Assembly: GCA_041695325.1 (NCBI GenBank)
Contig: JBGFRC010000044.1
Coordinates: forward strand, 1-64,000
DNA: 64,000 nt
Source of the DNA: SURF-13 sp041695325
GTDB lineage: Bacteria > Pseudomonadota > Gammaproteobacteria > SURF-13
Direction: 5' to 3'
Part shown: positions 25,203-31,945 of the stretch, one piece after another
How the letters are laid out: every line of letters starts with the position of its first letter
Numbering within the stretch: position 1 is the stretch's first letter
Made by a program: the position numbers and the translations under genes
The notes under the pieces: generated by a model
Seen by the model: the letters and a program-made list of their open reading frames with translations, nothing else
Database searches by the model: none
What the model was told of the DNA's origin: nothing

Positions 25203-25310
25203 ATGGCACGCACGGTGGCAGTACTGCCCGAGGGCAGCCGGATCAGTGATTACGTGAGTCTGGGTGTGATCTCCAAGACGTTTCGCACCTCGTGCGTACG
25301 GCAGCGCTGA
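25203..25310 (+). mobile_element. IS4-like transposase N-terminal remnant
   Basis: A plus-strand frame reads MARTVAVLPEGSRISDYVSL then GVISKTF before decaying and stopping at 25310. The opening matches the N-terminus of a family of IS4-type transposases (LPEGSRI-x-DY-x-SLGV-x-TKTF). Only about 28 codons are homologous. It lies next to an IS256-type remnant on the opposite strand at the right edge of the gas vesicle island. Recognised from memory of the family, not searched. Confidence 0.65.
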
Positions 25311-25345
25311 ATGAGCGCCGCCTGGCCGTAGATCTCGCCGATCCC
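25271..25345 (-). mobile_element. IS256/Mutator-type transposase internal remnant
   Basis: Minus-strand codons read GIGEIYGQAALIQRCRTHEV then RNVLE, which matches the QRC-x2-H-K-x-RNVL motif of IS256-family (Transposase_mut) enzymes. It is fused directly to the end of the truncated asnB fragment (the frame runs on without a stop) and meets the IS4-like remnant on its other side. The conserved Lys of the motif is Glu here. It is a short scar, not an active element. Confidence 0.65.
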
Positions 25346-25348
25346 GGC

Positions 25349-25721
25349 GCGCAGGGCGTGCACAAGGCCGGGGCCGCGGTCTGCATAAAGATTCAGCAGG
25401 ACCTCCGTGTCGCTTTGCGAATGGAAGCGGTAGCCCTTCTTCTCCAATTCGGCGCGCAAGGTTTTGTAATTATAAATCTCCCCATTGAATACTATGCGCA
25501 GCTTCCCTTCTCCCCCGGCCATGGGCTGGGAGCCGGCTTCACTGAGGTCGATGATAGTAGAGTCTGCGGTGCACCATGCCCACACGCCGCTCTTCGGACA
25601 CCCACAGGCCGGCACCGTCCGGCCCGCGCGCGATCATGGCATCGCGCATCAGCAGCAGCTCGTCCCGGTCTACCGGCGTGCTATCCGAGTGATAAGCGTA
25701 AACTCCCGCAATGCCGCACAT
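25349..25721 (-). pseudogene. Asparagine synthase fragment (frameshifted, truncated)
   Basis: Starts MCGIAGVYAYHSDSTPVDRD, then RDAMIARGPDGAGLWVSEERR, and shifts frame by +1 near 25560 (7 nt instead of 6 between the Arg of HRR and the Ile of IIDLSEAG). It continues SQPMAGGEGKLRIVFNGEIYNY to VHALR. The glutaminase domain is about three-quarters alike to the intact AsnB at 7.4-9.2 kb, but the synthetase domain is absent, replaced by an IS256 remnant. It is the right-hand broken gene flanking the gas vesicle island. Confidence 0.85.
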
Positions 25722-25745
25722 GACTTCAATAATCAACAGGCGGGG

Positions 25746-26517
25746 TCAATCACGAAATCCGTTGGGCACGGCATAGATTTCGTCACAGTGCGCAACGTGC
25801 CTCTCCCTGATTTCGGTTCCATCCATGAGAAAGATGCGATAGGAATTGGAGAGCAGCATCTCCATGCATTTGCGTTTCTGGACCTCGCCATGGAGCGCGA
25901 TAAAAAATACTGACTTCTTTTCCGCAAGCAGCCTGCGCGCGCCTTCCAAGGCCGCAGATTCAGCGCCTTCGATATCCATCTTGATCAGGCCCGGCGCCGG
26001 CAGGATGCCGTCCGTGACGAGTCCGTCGAGCGAAACCACGGGAATCTTATAGGGGCTAACGTCGTGGATATGGCCCGTGCAATCACTGTCCCCAACCTGA
26101 AAACCAGTCATACCGTCGCGGTCGCCGACGGCAGCCTGGATCACGCTGGCGTTGCGCAACCGGTTGTGGCGGATATGTGCGAGCAGATAGGCCACATTCC
26201 CGGCAAACGGCTCCAACGCCCAAACATGGCCGGTCTCACCCACCAAGCGGGAAAATGCCAGCGTGTAAAAGCCAGCGTTCGCGCCGATATCGAGCACCTT
26301 CATCCCCGGCCTGACAAAGCGCGCCAAGCTGTCTTGCTTCGCGGACTCGTAAGTGCCGAGCCAGCAGCCATGTGTGCCCGCACCGACGATCCAACGCATA
26401 CCCCGGTTCAAGCCCGAACGCACGCGGACGACTCGCCCTTTCGGAATCAGCCGGAGGAGTGACCGCAGCCCCCCCGAGCAGCGTATTCGAGGGCAGGTTT
26501 GACCAGTTGAAGGACAT
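25746..26517 (-). CDS. FkbM-family methyltransferase (frame break in a G7 tract)
   Basis: The main frame contains a SAM motif (MKVLDIGANAGFYTLAF) and PGLIKMDIEGAESAALEG, typical of FkbM methyltransferases that O-methylate sugars. The natural start is probably the ATG at 26517 (MSFNWSNLPSNTLLGG), just after the upstream stop, but this lies in another frame. The two join perfectly (LLGG-LRSLLRLIPKG) if the run of seven G on the coding strand at 26469-26475 had six. This may be a real frameshift, slipped-strand phase variation or an assembly error. As written, translation from the natural start fails. Confidence 0.8.
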
Positions 26518-26521
26518 ACGG

Positions 26522-27472
26522 TCAGATAGCTGCCGCCCGGAAATACTGGATCGTCCTTGCCAGCCCCTCCTCCAGGGCAACCTTCGGCGACCAATCGAGC
26601 TTTTCCTTCGCCAGCCCTATGTCAGGGCAGCGTTGCATGGGGTCATCGCCGGGAAGCGGTTTGAAAATAATCCTCGATTTGGAATTGGTCATCATGACCA
26701 CCTTCTCCGCCAATTCGAGAATGCTGAATTCGCCTGGATTACCGAGATTAATCGGCCCGGTGAAATCGTCCGGGGTACCCATTAACCTTACAAACGCCTC
26801 GATCAGATCATCCACATAGCAAAACGAGCGGGTTTGCTTACCGTCACCATAAACCGTTATCGGTTCGCCCTTGAGCGCCTGGACGATGAAGTTCGACACC
26901 ACACGGCCGTCGTTGGGATGCATTCGTGGACCATAGGTGTTGAAAATTCTCGCCACCTTGATGCGCAGATTGTGCTGGCGGCGGTAATCGAAAAAGAGCG
27001 TCTCGGCGCAGCGTTTGCTCTCGTCGTAGCATGAGCGTAGGCCGACAGGATTGACGTGCCCCCAGTAATCCTCGCTCTGCGGATGCACTTGGGGGTCACC
27101 ATAAACTTCGCTGGTCGAGGCCTGAAAGATCCTGGCCTTGACACGCTTGGCCAGGCCCAGCATGTTGATCGCCCCGTGCACGCTGGTCTTGGTTGTCTGC
27201 ACGGGGTCAAATTGGTAGTGGATGGGCGATGCCGGGCATGCGAGGTTATATATTTCGTCTACTTCCACATAAAGCGGGAAAGTCACGTCATGACGCAGTA
27301 CCTCGAAATGTGGGTTCCCTATGAGATGCACGATATTATCTTTAGTGCCGGTAAAGAAGTTGTCAACGCACAGCACATCATGACCATCGGCTAACAGGCG
27401 TTCACACAAATGTGAACCAAGAAATCCCGCCCCGCCGGTAACTAATACGCGTTTTCTGGTTCCATTTCTCAT
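26522..27472 (-). CDS. UDP-glucuronate decarboxylase (UDP-xylose synthase type)
   Basis: A 316-residue SDR enzyme: GGAGFLGSHLCERLL, then CVDNFFTG, NLACPASPIHYQ-DPVQT, TSEVYGDP, active-site Y-x3-K in SCYDESKR, and the RIFNTYGPRMHPNDGRVVSNF segment diagnostic of UXS-type proteins. It makes UDP-xylose from UDP-glucuronate. The ATG at 27472 is 5 nt after the fcl stop; the ribosome site is weak, suggesting coupling. Its presence implies xylose or a derived pentose in the polysaccharide. Confidence 0.92.
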   Translation of the reverse strand: MRNGTRKRVLVTGGAGFLGSHLCERLLADGHDVLCVDNFFTGTKDNIVHLIGNPHFEVLRHDVTFPLYVEVDEIYNLACPASPIHYQFDPVQTTKTSVHGAINMLGLAKRVKARIFQASTSEVYGDPQVHPQSEDYWGHVNPVGLRSCYDESKRCAETLFFDYRRQHNLRIKVARIFNTYGPRMHPNDGRVVSNFIVQALKGEPITVYGDGKQTRSFCYVDDLIEAFVRLMGTPDDFTGPINLGNPGEFSILELAEKVVMMTNSKSRIIFKPLPGDDPMQRCPDIGLAKEKLDWSPKVALEEGLARTIQYFRAAAI

Positions 27473-27477
27473 TGTGT

Positions 27478-28413
27478 TTATCTGGCGGATAGATAGTCCT
27501 GATAGGCTTTCGACAACCCGTCTCTCAAGCCGGTTTTTGCCCGCCATCCCAGGGCCGTCAGCCGTGATACATCCAGAAGTTTTAACGGCATGCCATCCGG
27601 CTTGGAGGGGTCAAACACGAGACGGCCACGGAACTGGACCACCTCGGCAACAAGTTCGGCAATTTCACGAATGGTGGCATCCTGACCAACACCGACGTTA
27701 ATGAACTCGCCTACATCACCGGCATTGCATCTTTCCATCAAGAACACGCAGGCATCGGCAAGGTCGTCGCTGTACAGAAATTCGCGGCGCGGGGCGCCCG
27801 TGCCCCAGACTATTACTTCCTTGTCTGCGCGCTCTTTGGCCTCGTGCATTTTGCGTATGAGTGCGGGCAGAACATGGGAATTCTGCAAGTCATAGTTGTC
27901 TCCCGGCCCGTAGAGATTGGTCGGCATAACGCTGAGAAAATTCGTTCCGTACTGGCGATTATATGACGCGCACATCTTGATGCCCGCGATCTTGGAGATG
28001 GCATAGGGCTCATTGGTGGGTTCGAGTTTTCCTGTCAAAAGATACTCTTCTTTCATGGGCTGCGGCGCGTGCCTAGGGTAAATGCAGCTGGACCCTAAAA
28101 ACATGAGTTTTTTCACCCGCTGTTCATGTGCAGCCTGAATGACGTTAGACCCAATCATCAGGTTTTGATAGATGAACTCCGCAGGGTAGGTATTGTTGGC
28201 ATAAATTCCCCCTACTTTGGCCGCCGCCAAAAAGACGTACTCCGGCTTTTCCGAAGCAAAGAAATCATTGACGGCACCTTGATTGGTAAGATCGAGTTCG
28301 GCGTGAGTGCGGGTAATAATATTGCGGTAGCCGCCCGCTTCCAGGCGGCGCAAAATCGCCGAACCGGCCAGCCCTTTATGTCCCGCGACGTATATCTTAC
28401 TATCCAGAGTCAT
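27478..28413 (-). CDS. fcl: GDP-L-fucose synthase
   Basis: A 311-residue epimerase/reductase that converts GDP-4-keto-6-deoxymannose into GDP-L-fucose. Motifs: VAGHKGLAGSAILRRL (NADP binding), AAKVGGIYANNTYPAEFI, GSSCIYP and YAISK (S-Y-K triad), and MPTNLYGPGDNYD, all diagnostic of Fcl/WcaG. It lies 3 nt from gmd, the preceding enzyme of the pathway, so manC-gmd-fcl supply GDP-fucose from mannose-1-phosphate. Confidence 0.95.
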   Translation of the reverse strand: MTLDSKIYVAGHKGLAGSAILRRLEAGGYRNIITRTHAELDLTNQGAVNDFFASEKPEYVFLAAAKVGGIYANNTYPAEFIYQNLMIGSNVIQAAHEQRVKKLMFLGSSCIYPRHAPQPMKEEYLLTGKLEPTNEPYAISKIAGIKMCASYNRQYGTNFLSVMPTNLYGPGDNYDLQNSHVLPALIRKMHEAKERADKEVIVWGTGAPRREFLYSDDLADACVFLMERCNAGDVGEFINVGVGQDATIREIAELVAEVVQFRGRLVFDPSKPDGMPLKLLDVSRLTALGWRAKTGLRDGLSKAYQDYLSAR

Positions 28414-28416
28414 GCA

Positions 28417-29649
28417 TTACTCGTGATGAGTGTAATGGTAAGCCGAATAACCATGGTGCTTGACCAACTCATCCCGTTCTGCGGACTTGAGGTCTTCGCG
28501 CACCATTTCGGCAACCAGCTCCTTGAATGTCACTTTCGGTGACCAGCCAAGCCTGGTCTTGGCCTTGGATGGATCGCCCAAGAGGGTTTCGACCTCGGTC
28601 GGACGGAAGTAGCGCGGGTCAATGCGGACGATGGGTTTAGCCCCCTCTCCCCCGCCCTCTCCCCGAAGGGGAGAGGGAAAAGTTGAGTGGCCCTCTCCCT
28701 GAAGGGGAGGGGGAAAAATTGAGTGGCCCTCTCCTCGAGTGGACGATGGGGGTTCGCTGCGCCCTCTCCCGCAAGGAGCGGGAGCGAGGTAACCTTTCTC
28801 CTCCACGCCTTGCCCTTCCCAGCGGATGTACATGCCGAGTTCTTCGGCGGCAGCGTTGACAAAGTCGCGCACGCTGTATTGTTCGCCCGTGGCAATCACG
28901 AAATCTTCGGGCTCTTGCTGTTGCAGCATCAGCCATTGCGCCTCAATAAAATCACGCGCGTGGCCCCAGTCGCGCCTGGCGTCGAGATTGCCGAGATACA
29001 GGCAATCTTGCAGGCCGAGCTTGATGCGCGCCAAGGCGCGGGTGATCTTGCGCGTGACGAAGGTTTCGCCGCGGGTCGGCGATTCGTGGTTAAACAAGAT
29101 GCCGTTACAGGCATACATGCCGTAGGCCTCGCGGTAGTTGACCGTGATCCAGTAGGCATAGAGTTTGGCCACGGCGTATGGCGAGCGTGGATAGAACGGC
29201 GTTGTTTCGCGCTGCGGGATCTCTTGCACCTTGCCGTAGAGTTCCGAGGTTGAGGCCTGGTAGTAGCGTGTTTTCTTTTCCAGTCCCAGGATGCGCATGG
29301 CCTCAAGCAGGCGCAACGCGCCCAGGGCGTCGGAGTCCGCCGTATATTCTGGCTCTTCGAAGGAAACAGCAACGTGACTCTGGGCGGCGAGATTATAAAT
29401 TTCATCCGGCTGTACCTGCTGCACGATGCGTATCAGGCTGCTGGAATCGGTCATATCTCCGTGATGGAGGATAAAACGCCGGTCTTTGACGTGCGGGTCT
29501 TGATAGAGATGATCTATGCGGTCGGTGTTGAACAGCGAGGTACGCCGCTTGATGCCGTGCACTTCATACCCTTTGCCAAGCAAGAACTCGGCAAGATAGG
29601 CACCGTCCTGGCCGGTAACGCCGGTGATTAACGCGACCCTGTCTTTCAT
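28417..29649 (-). CDS. gmd: GDP-mannose 4,6-dehydratase with an in-frame palindrome insertion
   Basis: Converts GDP-mannose to GDP-4-keto-6-deoxymannose. Canonical motifs: ITGVTGQDGAYLAEFLL, HGIKRRTSLFNTDRI, STSELYG (catalytic T-x-E), YAVAK and DPRYFRPTEVETLLGD. Length is 410 residues, about 45-50 more than usual. The excess lies at about residues 289-337, between GVEEKGY and KPIVRIDPRYF. It consists of repeated GRGRSEP / RGEGHS-FP / LQGEG / LRGEGGGEG units encoded by C-rich palindromes. The insertion is in a C-terminal loop before the substrate-binding RYFRP, so activity may survive. It overlaps hepT by 4 nt. Confidence 0.95.
   Translation of the reverse strand: MKDRVALITGVTGQDGAYLAEFLLGKGYEVHGIKRRTSLFNTDRIDHLYQDPHVKDRRFILHHGDMTDSSSLIRIVQQVQPDEIYNLAAQSHVAVSFEEPEYTADSDALGALRLLEAMRILGLEKKTRYYQASTSELYGKVQEIPQRETTPFYPRSPYAVAKLYAYWITVNYREAYGMYACNGILFNHESPTRGETFVTRKITRALARIKLGLQDCLYLGNLDARRDWGHARDFIEAQWLMLQQQEPEDFVIATGEQYSVRDFVNAAAEELGMYIRWEGQGVEEKGYLAPAPCGRGRSEPPSSTRGEGHSIFPPPLQGEGHSTFPSPLRGEGGGEGAKPIVRIDPRYFRPTEVETLLGDPSKAKTRLGWSPKVTFKELVAEMVREDLKSAERDELVKHHGYSAYHYTHHE
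28639..28785. repeat. REP-like palindrome cluster inside gmd
   Basis: Three or four adjacent units of the form CCCTCTCCC-N-GGGGAGAGGG, two of them followed by the spacer AAAA(A)nTTGAGTGG, fill this block. They encode low-complexity Gly/Glu/Pro/Arg residues with no counterpart in Gmd proteins. The total length keeps the reading frame. Similar palindromes occur in non-coding DNA at 35.9 and 48.1-48.75 kb. Confidence 0.8.
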
Positions 29650-30074
29650 TGATTCATGCCCTGGCTGATTTCTTCGACTGCAACACGGGCGTAGCGCCGG
29701 AAGTCGCCGAGATTCCTTTCCAGAATCGAGCGAACGATATCAAGGTTGAGCTTCTGGTAATTGTGCATGGCGATATTGCGGAACCCAACCATGGCCCGCA
29801 TGCGCGTGGCGAGCTCGGCGGCCAGGACGCCCGATTGCTCGAGCAGCGTAAACGCCTCGCGGCTTTCCTGCGGCAAGCCTAACCGGCGGCGGCGCACCAG
29901 ATGCATGGCGAGATCAATGGACGCCTCGCACGCACGAAGCGGATTCAATATAATCGCATCTTGCCTGGTGAGGTTGCCGGCGAACTCCGCCTCATACCCG
30001 CGATACTCTTCCTCGATACGCTTGAGGCAGCGCTCGATTACGGCGACCTTGTTCAGCGCAACGTCATCCGCCAT
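29646..30074 (-). CDS. hepT: HepT-like HEPN-domain protein (toxin of HEPN/MNT pair)
   Basis: A 142-residue DUF86/HepT-type HEPN protein. It carries the R-x4-H-x-Y active-site motif in FRNIAMHNY, as expected for the HEPN RNase toxin neutralised by di- or tri-adenylylation by MntA. The start at 30074 overlaps mntA by 11 nt. The pair is embedded between manC and gmd in a polysaccharide operon, and its stop overlaps the gmd start. HEPN/MNT pairs in such loci may stabilise the locus or act in defence. Confidence 0.88.
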   Translation of the reverse strand: MADDVALNKVAVIERCLKRIEEEYRGYEAEFAGNLTRQDAIILNPLRACEASIDLAMHLVRRRRLGLPQESREAFTLLEQSGVLAAELATRMRAMVGFRNIAMHNYQKLNLDIVRSILERNLGDFRRYARVAVEEISQGMNQ

Positions 30075-30483
30075 GGACGCTGCCCTTTGCATGGATATCC
30101 TGCAGGATGGGCCGGCGCTCTTCATTCAGCCGCGCATAGGCCGCGTAGGCACGGTCCTCGAACTCTTCGCACAGGTCGCTGTGCGCGCAATAGAGCCGCT
30201 CGCCGCTCGAAACGACCTGAGCGGCAAGCACGGTTGACGCGCCGCGCAAATCCACCAGATCCACATCGCGCCCAGCGATGGCCGCAAGCCGCTGGGCAAG
30301 CTCCCAGCGCTCAACGGCCGGTAGGGGCGAGAGGCTCAATACAGCCAAATCCACATCGCTGTCCGGCCGCTCGTTGGGCGTGCCCCAGGAACCAAAACGA
30401 TAAACCGCTACCAAGTCGGGAAGCTCTGATTTGATTCGCTCCAGGAGCCGCTCCAACAGGGAAGCTGTCGCTGCGCTGGTCAT
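30064..30483 (-). CDS. mntA: MntA-like nucleotidyltransferase (antitoxin of HEPN/MNT pair)
   Basis: A 139-residue minimal nucleotidyltransferase. It has the G-S-x(n)-D-x-D motif in YRFGSWGTPNERPDSDVDLAV, and an R-D-V-D-L-V-D segment downstream. In the type VII toxin-antitoxin system MntA adenylylates the HEPN toxin. Its first codons (ATG ACC AGC GCA GCG) lie in a 31-bp direct repeat that also spans the manC stop codon, suggesting that mntA once followed manC directly. Confidence 0.9.
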   Translation of the reverse strand: MTSAATASLLERLLERIKSELPDLVAVYRFGSWGTPNERPDSDVDLAVLSLSPLPAVERWELAQRLAAIAGRDVDLVDLRGASTVLAAQVVSSGERLYCAHSDLCEEFEDRAYAAYARLNEERRPILQDIHAKGSVHGG

Positions 30484-30498
30484 GGCTGGTGGCGGTTA
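30468..30498. repeat. 31-bp direct repeat, copy 1 (mntA start)
   Basis: Spans the mntA start codon and the bases upstream. It is identical at 30 of 31 positions to 31915-31945, which covers the end of manC. On the minus strand the upstream part re-creates the last codons of manC (AAC CGC CAC CAG CCA TGA). The two copies bracket the DUF4143 ATPase gene. Confidence 0.85.
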
Positions 30499-30516
30499 AC
30501 GGACGATCTCAAGCAT

Positions 30517-31836
30517 TTACATCCTACGCAGTAACCAATCCCAGGCCGGATGTACGGTAATTTTCCCATGTATGCCGAAGGTTGCCGGAATGTCGAGGCT
30601 GACAAGATGCAGGCTGGCCCGGGGGTGTTGCCGGGCAGCCTCCAGCAGCGCCCGTGTTTCGCGCTCGCGGGTAGCAGGGTCATCGAGACTGGCGCATACC
30701 TGGATAAGCTCTTCCTTGCCCGCGGGGTAGCGGGCGAGAAAGTCCACTTCGTATCCGCCCGCCGTATGCACGTAGCCCACCTCGGCGCCGCGCCTGTCCA
30801 GCTCCAGCATCACACAGGTTTCCAGGGCATGACCGCGGTTGGGCTTGCCTGAGCGGTCGAAGAGCGGAATCAAGCCGGGATCAATGGGATAAACCTTGCG
30901 CGGGTTGACCATGCGCCGGCGCTCGGAATCGGTGGCCATGGAGACCATTCGCACCAGAAACACATCTTCCAGATACCCCAGATAGTCGTGCAAGGTGCCT
31001 TTTGCAACGGGGATGCCTTGGGATTTGAGGTCGCCATGGAACTTGTTCACGCTGAAGGATCCGGCGGCGTTGCCGAGCAGTTGGCGCACCATCCAGCGCA
31101 AGGCCACGGGATGGGAAACGGCATGGCGTTCTATGACGTCGCGCAGCAGGGCTACATCAACATAGCTCCGCAGCAGGTCGTGGCGGTCGCGCGTGTTCAG
31201 CCCCTGGGTTTCGGGGAAACCGCCCGCCGCGAGGTAGCCCAGCAGGTCTTTTTCCAGGGAGGAGCGCTGAGCTTTGGTCAGACGGCTGGGCGTTTTGTCC
31301 GGTTCGCGTCGGCGATGGCGCAAGTACTCGCGGAAACTGAAGGGATAAACCAGAGCCTCCACAGCACGGCCGCGCATGCTGGTGGAGACCTCACGGGAAA
31401 GCAGACGGGCTGAGGACCCGGAGAGGAACAAGTCGATCTGTTCGCTGTCCAGTAGCCTGCGGGCAAAGCTTTCCCACCCTGGAACAGTCTGTATTTCGTC
31501 AAGAAAGAACGTTGCACGCCGCCGGTCGCGCCATTCCGGGTTGAGACGGTAGTATTCCTCCACCACCAAATTGAGGTCGCCAGCGGTCATGCCGACGAGA
31601 CGTTCATCTTCAAAGCTGAAGTACAGCAATCCCTCCCGGCCGGTTCCTCGGGAAATACGATCCGCCAGCACCTGCCAGAGAAAAGTGGTCTTACCGGTGC
31701 GCCGCATGCCGATGACGGCGACCGCCTTGCCGGGAACGGCGGGCAGCCGCACATCCCGGCGTGTCAGCGCAGGCGGAGGAGCGGCCAGGGCATCAACAAT
31801 CCTTTGCCGGATAGCCTCGCGAAATTGACTCTCCAT
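30517..31836 (-). CDS. AAA ATPase with DUF4143 domain
   Basis: A 439-residue protein of the AAA_14 + DUF4143 family. Walker A is VIGMRRTGKTTFLWQ, Walker B is RATFFLDEIQTVPGW, with LFLSGSSARLLSRE as sensor, and a C-terminal nuclease-like half (ALETCVMLELDRRGAEVGYVH then YEVDFLARYPAGKEELIQV, with an E-x-D-F core). The biochemical role of the family is not established; such genes are frequent in accessory DNA. This one lies between direct repeats that separate manC from mntA, so it looks like an inserted cassette. An AT-rich stretch upstream (31840-31880) probably carries its own promoter. Confidence 0.85.
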   Translation of the reverse strand: MESQFREAIRQRIVDALAAPPPALTRRDVRLPAVPGKAVAVIGMRRTGKTTFLWQVLADRISRGTGREGLLYFSFEDERLVGMTAGDLNLVVEEYYRLNPEWRDRRRATFFLDEIQTVPGWESFARRLLDSEQIDLFLSGSSARLLSREVSTSMRGRAVEALVYPFSFREYLRHRRREPDKTPSRLTKAQRSSLEKDLLGYLAAGGFPETQGLNTRDRHDLLRSYVDVALLRDVIERHAVSHPVALRWMVRQLLGNAAGSFSVNKFHGDLKSQGIPVAKGTLHDYLGYLEDVFLVRMVSMATDSERRRMVNPRKVYPIDPGLIPLFDRSGKPNRGHALETCVMLELDRRGAEVGYVHTAGGYEVDFLARYPAGKEELIQVCASLDDPATRERETRALLEAARQHPRASLHLVSLDIPATFGIHGKITVHPAWDWLLRRM

Positions 31837-31914
31837 GAAGGATATTTTAGCCTAATATCATCCGTATATAAAGGACAAAAAGTGGCTACCTCAAAGTGTG
31901 CCGCGCAACGGGCA

Positions 31915-31945
31915 TCGCTGCGCCGGTCATGGCTGGTGGCGGTTA
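31915..31945. repeat. 31-bp direct repeat, copy 2 (manC end)
   Basis: Covers the last codons and stop of manC. It matches 30468-30498 at 30 of 31 positions. Here the TGA of manC contains the ATG that in the other copy starts mntA (CCATGACC). This supports an ancestral manC-mntA overlap broken by the 1.45-kb insert. Confidence 0.85.
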
